From Paracoccaceae bacterium (GTDB lineage: Bacteria; Pseudomonadota; Alphaproteobacteria; Rhodobacterales; Rhodobacteraceae): a DNA stretch of 64,000 nt. Below, one piece after another: positions 54,991 to 63,987 of this stretch. Position 1 is the first letter of the stretch. Each line of letters starts with the position of its first letter. The notes beneath the pieces were generated by a model. The model was not told the origin of the DNA and ran no database searches. It was given only the letters and a program-made list of their open reading frames with translations. The stretch covers positions 1-64,000 of the forward strand of contig WKFI01000003.1 in the NCBI GenBank assembly GCA_014872875.1, written 5' to 3'. The translations under genes were made by a program, and so were the position numbers.

Positions 54991-55913
54991 TCTGCGGCCT
55001 TCATCAGTTCTTCCACATGTGCCTTGGTCGCGGCGGATAGCGCGTTCAGATCATATCCGCCTTCCAGAGTCGACACGATACGGCCGGAACAGGTCTCATT
55101 GGCGATCTTGCACAGCTCGGCCGTAATCCAGGCAAAGTCGCCCGTGGACCAGTTCAGATTGGCCAGCGGATCGTCCTGATGCGCATCGAACCCCGCCGAA
55201 ATGATGATCAGCTCTGGCTGGAAGGCGCGCAGGCGCGGAAACGCCTGGGTTTCGTAGGCCGCCTTCATCTCGGCCCCGCCCGAACCCGGGGCCAGCGGCA
55301 TGTTCAGGATATTGTTATGGGCGCCGTCTTCGTCAGGGCGCCCCGATCCGGGCCAAAGCGGCATTTGCTGGCTGGTGATTACCAGCGCGCGGGCTTCGTC
55401 CCACAGCAGGTCCTGGGTTCCGTTGCCGTGATGTACGTCGAAATCAACCACGGCGACGCGGCTGAGGCCGTGATGATCCAGCGCGTGTTTCGCGGCCAGC
55501 GCAGCATTACCAAACAGGCAGAAGCCCATGGCCGTGTCGGTTTCGGCATGGTGTCCCGGCGGGCGCACAGCGGCAAAGGCATTCCCAACGTCACCTCCCA
55601 GCACCATATCCACCGCTCTCACCGCTGCTCCTGCTGCACGAAAGGCTGCATCCAGCGAGCCCGGAGACATGAACGTGTCACCGTCGATCTGGCGCCAACC
55701 CTCCGACGGGAGACTGTTGCGCAGGCCGTCCAGATACCCGGCAGGATGAATACGCAGTATGTCATCTTCCGCTGCCATTGGTGCGGTCACACGCTTCAGA
55801 TCCAGTGGCTCCAGCGCGTGCAGAATATGTTCCAGCCGTGCCACGCGTTCGGGATGACCGTCGGGCGTGACGTGGTTCAAGCAGTCTGCGTGGGTGATCA
55901 GCGCTGTGGTCAT
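54987..55913 (-). CDS. Histone deacetylase-like/acetoin-utilisation family hydrolase
   Basis: A 308-residue zinc amidohydrolase with the class II HDAC fold. The active-site set is present: '[22 protein letters not shown]' (paired His), '[18 protein letters not shown]' (metal Asp/His), '[12 protein letters not shown]' (metal Asp) and 'LEGGYDL'. In bacteria such enzymes remove acetyl groups from polyamines or proteins, or have unknown roles. It is the first gene of the minus-strand HDAC-xseB-ispA-dxs group, overlapping xseB by 4 bp. Confidence 0.92.
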   Translation of the reverse strand: MTTALITHADCLNHVTPDGHPERVARLEHILHALEPLDLKRVTAPMAAEDDILRIHPAGYLDGLRNSLPSEGWRQIDGDTFMSPGSLDAAFRAAGAAVRAVDMVLGGDVGNAFAAVRPPGHHAETDTAMGFCLFGNAALAAKHALDHHGLSRVAVVDFDVHHGNGTQDLLWDEARALVITSQQMPLWPGSGRPDEDGAHNNILNMPLAPGSGGAEMKAAYETQAFPRLRAFQPELIIISAGFDAHQDDPLANLNWSTGDFAWITAELCKIANETCSGRIVSTLEGGYDLNALSAATKAHVEELMKAAE

Positions 55914-56105
55914 GGAACGTTCCCTGTTGAGAAAGAGGCTGGCCGGAGATTAGGTGTGAGCGCACCTGACCCGCAAGGTCGAATTCACCCAAACTGCATG
56001 AATGACGCCAGCCCGGGCGCAGACATCTTTGCCAGTGTCCGGTCAAGGACGACTCAGGCAGCTTTGGCGGGTTCAATCAGGGCGCTCTGACTGACGTGAC
56101 AAACT

Positions 56106-56894
56106 CTATTTGATCGGAGCAAGAAGCTCCTGAGCGGTTACCAATTGCCGGACCCCATGGCTGTGGTCTTCCTGGAACACGTTGCCTTTGGTTCCCCAAT
56201 GCTGAATCGAACTGTAAGACACTTTCATGCATTCGGGCCGTACACTCCACGTCACCTGCATCGGTGAGCAAATGGCCTGTGTATAACTGGGACCGGTTGT
56301 GGAACCGGGGAATACGACCGGTGCGCCGGTCCCATCGGGCAGAGATTTGGGCTGATGAAGCCCGCCGACGATGTTTCCGTCATATGCGAAGTCGCCGAAA
56401 TCAGGCGCGCTGTCGTCATTCACGACCAGAAACACCTGACTTTCGACCCGAAGCGAAGGGTTTGCGCAAGCGTCAGAAAAACAGGAACTCAGCGAAGGTC
56501 CCGGTTTCACGGAACACGTGGTGTATACCCAGTGCACCTCAATCGTGTCACCGGGTTTTACTCCGTGAAATCCGCCTTCTCCATCTGGCGCGGCAAGCTC
56601 CGCTTCAGTCAATGCGTCTGTGTCATTGCATTTCCACCCACCGTGCTCACCCGAACCGCCCGACAAGGAAAATCCGGGTCCTTTGTGTTCGGCATTCGTA
56701 TGCGTGTGAATGTCGCAAAGGTTCATTTCATTGGCTTCTGGCGCGCGTGGAATTGTGACAGCGTTGCTGCCGTTCGCTAGTGCAATGTCACGTGGTGTCT
56801 GCGGTCCAAATCCAATGCAGAGACCCGCAGCCGAAACCGGACCCACTGCCAACGCACCCAAAACCAACCCAATTAATGCCGAAGACATACGCAT
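56106..56894 (-). CDS. Delta-class carbonic anhydrase-like secreted protein
   Basis: A 262-residue protein with a signal peptide (about residues 1-22, ending 'GPVSA') and even numbers of cysteines in the mature part, suggesting periplasmic disulfides. It carries 'NLCDIHTHTNAEHKGPGFS', with closely spaced histidines, and 'NVFQEDHSHGVRQLV' at the C-terminus. I recall both as marks of the delta carbonic anhydrases first known from diatoms and later found in marine bacteria. It would interconvert CO2 and bicarbonate outside the cytoplasm. The start at 56894 has GGGAGG 7 nt upstream. The family call is from memory and needs a profile search. Confidence 0.7.
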   Translation of the reverse strand: MRMSSALIGLVLGALAVGPVSAAGLCIGFGPQTPRDIALANGSNAVTIPRAPEANEMNLCDIHTHTNAEHKGPGFSLSGGSGEHGGWKCNDTDALTEAELAAPDGEGGFHGVKPGDTIEVHWVYTTCSVKPGPSLSSCFSDACANPSLRVESQVFLVVNDDSAPDFGDFAYDGNIVGGLHQPKSLPDGTGAPVVFPGSTTGPSYTQAICSPMQVTWSVRPECMKVSYSSIQHWGTKGNVFQEDHSHGVRQLVTAQELLAPIK

Positions 56895-56990
56895 TTCAAA
56901 CCTCCCAATACCAATACACGCGTGCGGGGCACGCATCAGCAGTGTAGCGGAATGGAAAGCAATCGGGTGAGTTTTGTGTAAAACCTCGGT

Positions 56991-57692
56991 TCAGTCCGGC
57001 GCCAGCATATAACCCGCCCCGCGCACCGTTTGCAGGTAGCGAGGCTGCTTCGGGTTGGGTTCGATCTTGCGGCGCAATCGGGTGATCTGCACATCCACAG
57101 CTCGTTCCTGGGCCTGGCCCCGGTCGCGACCCAGATCCTCGACAAGCTTGGCGCGACTGATCGGTTCGCCCGGCAGCGCCGAAAAAATCTTCATCAGCTG
57201 GCTTTCAGTGGCGGTCAGGCGCACCAGATCGTCGCCCTGCCACATTTCGCCGCGTTCGATGTCATATCGGATCGGCCCCAGATGCAGGATCTTGGGCACC
57301 GTGTCCTGTTGTGGTGTTTCCGGCATCCGCCGCAGGATCGCATTGATCCTGAGCAGCAGTTCCTTGGGTTCGAACGGTTTGACCAGATAATCATCGGCCC
57401 CAGCCTCGAGCCCGGCGATCCGGTGTTCGGTTTCGCCCTTGGCCGTCAACAGCAGGATCGGCGTCGCATGGGTTTCACGCAAGGCGCGTGTCAGGCTGAC
57501 CCCGTCTTCGCCCGGCATCATCACGTCCATCACGATCAGATCGAAGTCCAACCCCGACAGCACGCGGCGCGCATGGGCCGCGTCGCGCGCTGCGGTCACC
57601 AGAAACCCGTTGCGCATCAGGAATTTCTTCAAAAGATCACGGATGCGTTCATCGTCATCCACGATCAGAAGATGTGCGTCCAGGTCACTCAT
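56991..57692 (-). CDS. petR: PetR-like OmpR-family response regulator
   Basis: A 233-residue regulator: receiver domain with phospho-acceptor Asp in 'LDFDLIVMDVMMPGEDG' and Lys in 'ADDYLVKPFEP', then a winged-helix DNA-binding domain ('LTATESQLMKIFSALPG', 'ERAVDVQITRLRRKIEPNPKQPRYLQTVRGAGYML', spans). It overlaps an upstream MarR-type gene by 4 bp, the petP-petR arrangement known from Rhodobacter capsulatus, where PetR is needed for bc1 and cytochrome c2. No sensor kinase is adjacent. Here the pair is about 37 kb from petABC. Confidence 0.85.
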   Translation of the reverse strand: MSDLDAHLLIVDDDERIRDLLKKFLMRNGFLVTAARDAAHARRVLSGLDFDLIVMDVMMPGEDGVSLTRALRETHATPILLLTAKGETEHRIAGLEAGADDYLVKPFEPKELLLRINAILRRMPETPQQDTVPKILHLGPIRYDIERGEMWQGDDLVRLTATESQLMKIFSALPGEPISRAKLVEDLGRDRGQAQERAVDVQITRLRRKIEPNPKQPRYLQTVRGAGYMLAPD

Positions 57693-58201
57693 GATCCACT
57701 ATCCCGTAATTTGCCATAGGCCCGACGCATATCCGGGTCCATCATCGCCTCGAGCACCTTTTTGAAACCGGAAACGGCTTCAGGTCCAGCCTCTTTATAC
57801 GCCAGACGCATCCGGGTGCGTTGTGCATCCGAAAGCTTTGCCTCCAGACTGCGCCCCTCTTCGGTCAGGAAGAGGTGGCGTTCACGTTTGTCCACTGTAC
57901 CCACGCGGCTTTCGACAAAGCCATCACTGATCAGGGTGCGCAGGACTCGGTTCAAGGACTGCTTGGTCACTCCCAATATCGCCAGCAAGTTGTTCACCGT
58001 GGTTCCCGGAGCTCGATTGATAAAATGGATCGCCCGGTGATGCGCCCGACCATAGGCCATGTCGGCCAGTATCCGGTCCGGAACCGCGGTAAACCCGCGA
58101 TAAGCAAAGAACATCGCCTCGATCCCCTGCCGCAATTGTTCGTCCGTGAGAAACAACAGGCTTTCACCGCTGTATCCCTGCCCTGAACGCCGGTCTGACA
58201 T
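57689..58201 (-). CDS. petP: PetP-like MarR-family regulator
   Basis: A 170-residue protein with a MarR-type winged helix-turn-helix: 'HHRAIHFINRAPGTTVNNLLAILGVTKQSLNRVLRTLISDGFVESRV' (span about residues 53-100) and the wing 'VDKRERHLFLTEEGRSLEAKL'. It is coupled to petR by a 4-bp overlap, which supports the PetP identification. Its effector is unknown. The gene diverges from ilvE, with about 160 bp between the starts, so control of its own and the ilvE promoter is possible. Confidence 0.85.
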   Translation of the reverse strand: MSDRRSGQGYSGESLLFLTDEQLRQGIEAMFFAYRGFTAVPDRILADMAYGRAHHRAIHFINRAPGTTVNNLLAILGVTKQSLNRVLRTLISDGFVESRVGTVDKRERHLFLTEEGRSLEAKLSDAQRTRMRLAYKEAGPEAVSGFKKVLEAMMDPDMRRAYGKLRDSGS

Positions 58202-58362
58202 GTTTTGCGTCCTTATCCCTGTTTGTTACAGTTTAAGTCAGCCTTGTTGACATTCCAAGTCCAAAGAGGTATCGAATCGCAGTTTTGACGCAATTATATG
58301 TCCGATACGGCCATATCTAGCGCAACAAATGAAAACCGACCCTGCTGCAGGAGGAAAAAGTC

Positions 58363-59229
58363 ATGGCGGGTTACGATGATCGCGACGGTCTGATCTGGAT
58401 GGATGGCGAACTGGTCGAGTGGCGCGATGCCAAGGTACATATTCTGACCCATGCGATGCATTATGCCTCCTCGGTGTTTGAGGGCGAACGCGCGTATAAC
58501 GGCAAGATCTTCAAGAGCCGCGAACATTCCGAACGTCTGATCGCGTCGGCCGAAGCGCTGGACATGCCGATGCCCTATACGGTCGATCAGATCGAAGCCG
58601 CCAAGGAAGAGACTCTGAAAGCCAGCGGTCTGCAGGATGCCTATGTCCGCGCCGTCGTGTGGCGTGGCTCGGGCGAAGACATGGGTGTCGCGTCTGCCAA
58701 GAACCCAGTCCGGATGGCAGTGGCTGTCTGGGGGTGGGGCGCATACTATGGCGATGCAAAGATGAAAGGTGCCAAGCTGGATATCGCGGAATGGAAGCGG
58801 CCCAGCCCCGAAACCATCCCGGTCCATGCCAAAGCGGCGGGGCTCTACATGATCTGCACCATCTCCAAGCACAAGGCCGAGGCCAAGGGCTGTTCGGACG
58901 CGTTGTTCATGGATTATCGCGGCTATGTCGCCGAAGCGACCGGTGCCAACGTATTCTTTGTCAAGGATGGCGAAATCCACACCCCGCTGGCCGACTGCTT
59001 CCTGAACGGCATCACCCGGCAGACCGTGATCGGAATGCTCAAGGACAAAGGGCTGACGGTGCATGAACGCCACATCATGCCGGAGGAAATGGAAGGCTTT
59101 GAACAATGCTGGCTGACCGGTACCGCGGCCGAAGTGACCCCGGTCGGGCAGATCGGTGATTACACGTTCGAGGTCGGCGATATCACCCGCGAGATCGCGG
59201 AAGACTACGAAAAGCTGGTGCGTAGCTGA
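58363..59229 (+). CDS. ilvE: Branched-chain amino acid aminotransferase
   Basis: A 288-residue PLP enzyme of fold type IV that exchanges amino groups between glutamate and the 2-oxo acids of valine, leucine and isoleucine. Landmarks are 'MHYASSVFEGERAYNGKIF' near the N-terminus, the PLP-lysine in 'MICTISKHKAEAKGCSDALF' and 'VAEATGANVFFVKDGEIHTP'. GCAGGAGGAA is a strong ribosome-binding site. It is monocistronic with a clear terminator. Confidence 0.95.
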   Translation: MAGYDDRDGLIWMDGELVEWRDAKVHILTHAMHYASSVFEGERAYNGKIFKSREHSERLIASAEALDMPMPYTVDQIEAAKEETLKASGLQDAYVRAVVWRGSGEDMGVASAKNPVRMAVAVWGWGAYYGDAKMKGAKLDIAEWKRPSPETIPVHAKAAGLYMICTISKHKAEAKGCSDALFMDYRGYVAEATGANVFFVKDGEIHTPLADCFLNGITRQTVIGMLKDKGLTVHERHIMPEEMEGFEQCWLTGTAAEVTPVGQIGDYTFEVGDITREIAEDYEKLVRS

Positions 59230-59251
59230 TAGAGGCTAAGACCAGGTTCCG

Positions 59252-59280
59252 AGGAGCGTCCAATCGGGCGCTCCTTTTTT
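59252..59280 (+). terminator. Rho-independent terminator of ilvE
   Basis: GGAGCGTCC-AATC-GGGCGCTCC forms a 9-bp stem with one G-U pair, followed by TTTTTT. It lies 22 bp after the ilvE stop. Confidence 0.92.
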
Positions 59281-59396
59281 GTTGGGAAGCGGTTTTTGGC
59301 AGTGGCGTTGCAGGGCTTCGTCGGAGCATCACAAATGTTTTGTCCATCGTTCACGCCCCTGACGCCCGCGCGTCACACAGAAACATTTGAACTGAA

Positions 59397-59429
59397 TGCA
59401 CCTATCCAACATACTCTCAGACAGGTGCA
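59397..59429 (+). promoter_or_regulatory. Inverted repeat just upstream of phoD
   Basis: TGCACCT (59397-59403) and AGGTGCA (59423-59429) are exact complements with a 19-nt loop, ending 3 bp before the phoD ATG. The right arm includes the likely ribosome-binding AGGTG. It could control translation or be a regulator site. I could not see a clear Pho box. Confidence 0.45.
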
Positions 59430-59432
59430 CTC

Positions 59433-61007
59433 ATGTCGTCTTTTCGATTTCTCCGCCCGTCCCGTCGGGCTTTTCTGGCTGGTGGAACAGCTTTCGCGGC
59501 CCATCTGGCGGCCCCGTCGATTTCGCGCGCAGCGTCGCGCCCGGTCTTTACCCATGGTATCCAATCCGGGGATGTTGATACCGCCTCGGGCATGATCTGG
59601 ACCCGGACCGACCGTCCCGCCCGCGTGATGATGGAGGTATCCACCACCGAAAGCTTCGCTGACGCCCGGCAGCTGGCCCCGATGGATGCCATCCCCAACA
59701 GCGATTTCGCAGTGAAGCGTCTGGTCCAGGATCTGCCCTCCGATCAGGACATCTTCTATCGTTTCGTCGCAGCCGATCTGAACGACATCAATGTGGTGTC
59801 CGAACCCATCATCGGCCGGTTCCGCACGGCGCCCAGCGCCCGCCGGGATGTGCGCTTTGCCTGGTCGGGCGATACCGCCGGTCAGGGCTGGGGCATTGAT
59901 GACGAAGGTATGCGCACATATGCGACGATGGCGCAGCACCAGCCCGACTTCTTCATCCATTCCGGCGATACGATCTATGCTGACGGGCCAATGAAAGACG
60001 AAGTCGAAAAGGACGGCAAGGTAATCTGGAAGAACACCACCCTGATCGACGAAAAGCGCAAGGTCGCCGAATCTCTGGACGAATTCCGCGCCCAGTGGAA
60101 ATACAACATGATGGACGAACACGTGCAGGCCATGAATGCTGTCTGCCCGACCTTCTTCCAGTGGGATGACCACGAAGTCGTGAACAACTGGTCCGACGCC
60201 AAGGACCTGATCAGTGATGACCGTTACACCGAAAAATCCGTGCATGTGCTGCAGTCCCGTGCGGCAAGGGCCTTCCACGAAATGACACCGCTGCGCATCA
60301 CGCCAGCGGAACCGGGACGTGTCTATCGCAAGATCTCCTATGGTCCGATGCTGGACGTTTTCTTTCTTGATCTGCGGTCCTATCGCGGCCCCAACGGTGC
60401 CTCGATGGAAGATGAGATCACCGATCAAAGCCGCATTCTGGGCGCAGCGCAGCTGGATTGGCTCAAGCGTGAACTAAGCGCCTCCAAGGCCACCTGGAAA
60501 GTCATCGCCAGCGACATGCCGATCGGTCTGATCGTCTGGGACAACTGGAAGGAACAGGCCGGAGCCGAAGCCGTTTCGAATGGCGATCATGGGCCGGCAA
60601 AAGGGCGCGAGCTGGAAATTGCAGACCTGCTTCGGTTCATCAAAACAGCCGGGATCAAGAATACCGTCTGGTTCACGGCCGATGTTCATTACACGGCCGC
60701 TCACTACTATGACCCGAACAAGGCGCAATTCCAGGACTTCGAGCCGTTCTGGGAATTCGTTTCGGGCCCGTTGCATGCCGGCACTTTTGGCCCCAATGCG
60801 CTGGACAAGACCTTTGGGCCGGAGGTCAAGTTTGTGAAAGCGCCAGCCGAAGGGCAAGGTGTAAACCTTCCGCCGAGCGAAGGACTGCAGTTCTTCGGCT
60901 TGGTCGATATCGACGGTGCCTCCCAGCAGATGACCGTCCGCCTGATGGACCGTGCAGATACCGAGCTGTGGTCAGTGACGTTGGATCCGGTCACAAACGG
61001 AACCTAA
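59433..61007 (+). CDS. phoD: PhoD-type alkaline phosphatase
   Basis: A 524-residue exported phosphatase of the PhoD family, using iron and calcium. The signal has a twin-arginine motif 'SRRAFLAGG', so it is Tat-exported. The N-terminal domain starts 'VFTHGIQSGDVDTASGMIWTRTDR' (span); metal sites appear in 'FAWSGDTAGQGWG', 'FFIHSGDTIYADGP', 'FFQWDDHEVVNNW' and 'NTVWFTADVHYTAAHYY'. It releases phosphate from organic esters and is a common marine scavenging enzyme. It is monocistronic and converges on the second fasciclin/RTX gene. Confidence 0.93.
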   Translation: MSSFRFLRPSRRAFLAGGTAFAAHLAAPSISRAASRPVFTHGIQSGDVDTASGMIWTRTDRPARVMMEVSTTESFADARQLAPMDAIPNSDFAVKRLVQDLPSDQDIFYRFVAADLNDINVVSEPIIGRFRTAPSARRDVRFAWSGDTAGQGWGIDDEGMRTYATMAQHQPDFFIHSGDTIYADGPMKDEVEKDGKVIWKNTTLIDEKRKVAESLDEFRAQWKYNMMDEHVQAMNAVCPTFFQWDDHEVVNNWSDAKDLISDDRYTEKSVHVLQSRAARAFHEMTPLRITPAEPGRVYRKISYGPMLDVFFLDLRSYRGPNGASMEDEITDQSRILGAAQLDWLKRELSASKATWKVIASDMPIGLIVWDNWKEQAGAEAVSNGDHGPAKGRELEIADLLRFIKTAGIKNTVWFTADVHYTAAHYYDPNKAQFQDFEPFWEFVSGPLHAGTFGPNALDKTFGPEVKFVKAPAEGQGVNLPPSEGLQFFGLVDIDGASQQMTVRLMDRADTELWSVTLDPVTNGT

Positions 61008-61018
61008 GCAGCAAAAAA

Positions 61019-61045
61019 GGCCCCGGAGACTAATTCTCCGGGGCC
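61019..61045. terminator. Terminator between phoD and the fasciclin/RTX gene
   Basis: GGCCCCGGAGA and TCTCCGGGGCC form a perfect 11-bp stem with a 5-nt loop. On the minus strand it is followed by TTTTTTGCTG, a strong signal for the fasciclin/RTX transcript. It also lies 12 bp after the phoD stop. Confidence 0.9.
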
Positions 61046-61065
61046 AATTCGCTCTGGTCCAGGGA

Positions 61066-62724
61066 TCAAACCAGAACGAAATCATCCGTCGTGAGACCAG
61101 TTTCCCCACGCAGTAAGACCGATCCATTGTCGCCTTCGATCAATACACCACCTGCCGTCACTCGCGCGGCATCCAGAACCCCCTGTTCAGAGGTAAACTC
61201 GACCGCCGAGAAGACAAGCTCATCACGATGTCCGAAGTCCAGCACCCGGTTCTTCCCGGCCAGCGCCGAGAAATCGAATGTGTCACTTCCAAATCCGCCG
61301 CGGTAAATGTCGTTGCCCAACCCGTCGACCAGGGTGTCATTGCCAAACCCGCCATTGCTGCGGTCATTGCCATCGCCGCCGATCAGGGTGTCGTTCCCAA
61401 AACTGCCGATCAGGACATCGTTATCATCCCCTCCGGACAGAGTGTCGTTGCCAAAGCCACCCAACAGGCGGTCATTGCCGGACCCACCGTGGATCGTGTC
61501 GTTGCCGAAGCCACCGATGACAAAGTCATGACCCTGCTGAACAAAAATCCGATCATTGCCCGAACCACCCAAAGCACGGTCATCCCCGGCTCCAGCGATG
61601 ATTACATCTGCTCCACCACGACCCAATACGGTGTCGTCGCCCCCACCGGATGTAAGAATGTTGTCTTTGCGATTGCCCGACACATGCTGATCCGCGGGCG
61701 TGCCCAGATCCAGTGGCAACAACACGCTGTCGATCACCTGTACGCTGCCATTGGCAGCCTCCAGATTGGTCAAACCACCAATGAACTTTGCGTTTGCCAC
61801 GTCCGGTTCGGCGTCGATGATCGTGTTTCCGTCAATCGCCAGGACCCCGTCATCCAGAAGTGTTTTGACCACAATGCTGGACTTCAGTTCGTTGACCGAA
61901 GGCGACCCGTGTGCCACGTGATACAAAAGCACATCGGTGACGAGACTTGCGCCCAGTTCATCAATCAACGCTTGCGCCAGCCCGGCGTCGCTGATCATGG
62001 TCGTATCGATACCAAGCGTTTCGGCCAGTTCGCGGAACGCATCGTCGGTGGGGGCAAACACCGTGAACTCACCATCCCGGTCGGACAAGGCCGGGACCAA
62101 TCCCGCAGCAGTCACCGCAGCCACCAAAGCTTCGAAATTGTTGTTGCCCACGGCAACATCGACCACCGTGCCATTCGTGGAGGCTTCCATCAGATCCACC
62201 GGCAATAAGACCCGGTCGATAACCTGGATGGTACCGTTGGTGGCCTGAATATCGGTTAGGCCGCTCACGAACTCCGGGTTCTCAACATCCGGATCGTTGT
62301 CGAACAGTGTTCCCGCCTTTATGTCAAAGCTCGCGCCCAACAGCGTCGTAATGGTGCCTTCGTCTTCCAAGTCAGACAACTTGGCTGCTCCGTCTCGCAC
62401 GTGGTATTGCAACACGCTTGTCAGGGTCGGCACGCCCAGCTCCATCACGATCTCAGTTGCGATCTGCGTTTCGCTCTTGCCTGCGACGTTCAGGCCCAGG
62501 GTGGTTTCTGCCAGCTCGATGAACGCGGCGTCTGTTGGCGCAAAAACGGTAAAGTCGCCAGCAGAGTTGAACGTGTTGGTCAGCCCCGCCGCGTCCAGCG
62601 CGGCAACCAAAATATCAAACGAGCCATTTTCTGCAGCGATTTGAGCAATGGTCTGGGTCGGCTGTGGTGCCGGCGTCTGCGTCGGCGACCCGAACAGGTT
62701 GGTCAAGAAATTCAACAAAGACAT
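61066..62724 (-). CDS. Two-fasciclin-domain protein with RTX calcium-binding repeats
   Basis: A 552-residue protein without a Sec signal. Two fasciclin domains follow one another (about residues 25-180 and 190-345), each with the motif 'DFTVFAPTDAAFIELAET' or 'EFTVFAPTDDAFRELAET' and a closing 'NGTIQVIDRVLLP' or 'NGSVQVIDSVLLP'. Residues about 355-480 are RTX nonapeptides (for example 'GGSGNDRLLGGFGNDTLSGG'), then a hydrophobic C-terminal end like other type I secretion substrates. It should be extracellular and calcium-folded, probably mediating adhesion or matrix formation. It shares architecture with the one-domain protein at 4359-5591. Confidence 0.9.
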   Translation of the reverse strand: MSLLNFLTNLFGSPTQTPAPQPTQTIAQIAAENGSFDILVAALDAAGLTNTFNSAGDFTVFAPTDAAFIELAETTLGLNVAGKSETQIATEIVMELGVPTLTSVLQYHVRDGAAKLSDLEDEGTITTLLGASFDIKAGTLFDNDPDVENPEFVSGLTDIQATNGTIQVIDRVLLPVDLMEASTNGTVVDVAVGNNNFEALVAAVTAAGLVPALSDRDGEFTVFAPTDDAFRELAETLGIDTTMISDAGLAQALIDELGASLVTDVLLYHVAHGSPSVNELKSSIVVKTLLDDGVLAIDGNTIIDAEPDVANAKFIGGLTNLEAANGSVQVIDSVLLPLDLGTPADQHVSGNRKDNILTSGGGDDTVLGRGGADVIIAGAGDDRALGGSGNDRIFVQQGHDFVIGGFGNDTIHGGSGNDRLLGGFGNDTLSGGDDNDVLIGSFGNDTLIGGDGNDRSNGGFGNDTLVDGLGNDIYRGGFGSDTFDFSALAGKNRVLDFGHRDELVFSAVEFTSEQGVLDAARVTAGGVLIEGDNGSVLLRGETGLTTDDFVLV

Positions 62725-63048
62725 GGTTCACTCCCCTTTTTAGCCGCCTTCAGCCTGCCTGACGGTTCCATGGCGGTCGGCGCATGAGTCGGTGAAATGG
62801 CTTGGCACCGCGAGGGATCAACGCGCCTGACGCGTTTGTCATGCGACGTGTTCAGTTTTCGGCAACCGAGGCATTGACAGATCCAAGGCCGCTACATCGA
62901 CGGGGTTAAGTATCTGAAAAATATAAATTTTACGAACTAGATCACTCGCTTCACAGGCTTGTGATGTCGCATCATCGCTCACGACGAAAGGCTGGTGCAG
63001 ATGTTTCAAGAAAGTACCGAAGCCTTGGTTTTCGAACAAAACAAGCCT
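62725..63048. other. Intergenic region upstream of the second fasciclin/RTX gene
   Basis: About 324 bp. The minus-strand leader of the fasciclin/RTX gene lies here and includes an AT-rich patch at about 62915-62942 that could hold its promoter. A 66-codon minus-strand frame (62839-63039) lies wholly inside, but has no ribosome-binding site or recognisable pattern, so I do not call it. Confidence 0.4.
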
Positions 63049-63987
63049 TCAGTGCTTGGGATCTGTCACCGACCTGGCCTTGCCGCGTTCCAGCCCCAAC
63101 CGGCTTTCCCGCCAGATCACCACGCCATTGCCGGCAACCACCAAGGCCGCACCGGCCAACATGACAATGGTTGGAAACTCGTTGAACCAGACGTAACCAA
63201 TGATGATCGCAAACAACATCGAAGTGTAATCATAGGGTGCCAGCATAGACGCCGGACCAAAGCGGTAGGACGAGGTGATCAAAATCTGCGCCACCCCGCC
63301 GACCAACCCGGCCCCGATCAGCATCAGCGCCACGTCCCAGTCGGGCACAACCCAGCCGAATGGCAGCGTCAACAATGACAGGACCGAGGCCGTCATCGAG
63401 AAATAGAACACGATCGCTGCCGTGTGTTCGGTCTGAACCATCCGCCGGATATGAATCTGCACAAAGGCGCGCATCACGGTGGCCAATAGAACGCACAGAG
63501 CACCAAGGGCCGCCATGTCGCTCAGCCCCGTACCACTTCCCAGACGCGGCCAGATCATGATCAAGACACCGACCAACCCGATGCCAACGGCAGTGATCCG
63601 CACCAGCCGGATCCTTTCCCCCAACAGAAGCGCCGCCAGCACCACGGTAAAAATCGGCGTCGCATAACCTATCGCCGTCACTTCGGGCAGGGGCAGCAAT
63701 CCCAACCCCGTAAAGGTCAGACCCATTGCCGAAGTCCCCAGAATTCCGCGCCAGAAATGCCCCATCGGGTTCTGAGCCTTCAGCCCGTGGTGCAGCTCAC
63801 CCCGCGCGATAAGCCAGACCACGATCACCGGGATGGCAAAAAAAGAACGGAAAAATACCGCTTCGCCCGGGGGCACCGCCTCCGAAGTCGCCTTGATCAC
63901 ACCCGACATCGCAGTGAACAAGCCGATGGCCACGACTTTGAGTGTGACCGCCAGAATCGGTCGATGCGATGTTAACGAACTTGCCAT
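63049..63987 (-). CDS. EamA/DMT-family transporter
   Basis: A 312-residue inner-membrane protein with ten hydrophobic helices in two EamA repeats: 'PPGEAVFFRSFFAIPVIVVW' in the first and 'TSSYRFGPASMLAPYDYTSML' with 'GYVWFNEFPTIVMLAGAALVVAGN' (span) in the second. DMT permeases of this kind export metabolites or amino acids, or take up small solutes; the substrate cannot be predicted. The start is 13 bp from the window end with AGGG ahead, so its promoter and any upstream operon partner are outside the window. Confidence 0.88.
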   Translation of the reverse strand: MASSLTSHRPILAVTLKVVAIGLFTAMSGVIKATSEAVPPGEAVFFRSFFAIPVIVVWLIARGELHHGLKAQNPMGHFWRGILGTSAMGLTFTGLGLLPLPEVTAIGYATPIFTVVLAALLLGERIRLVRITAVGIGLVGVLIMIWPRLGSGTGLSDMAALGALCVLLATVMRAFVQIHIRRMVQTEHTAAIVFYFSMTASVLSLLTLPFGWVVPDWDVALMLIGAGLVGGVAQILITSSYRFGPASMLAPYDYTSMLFAIIIGYVWFNEFPTIVMLAGAALVVAGNGVVIWRESRLGLERGKARSVTDPKH

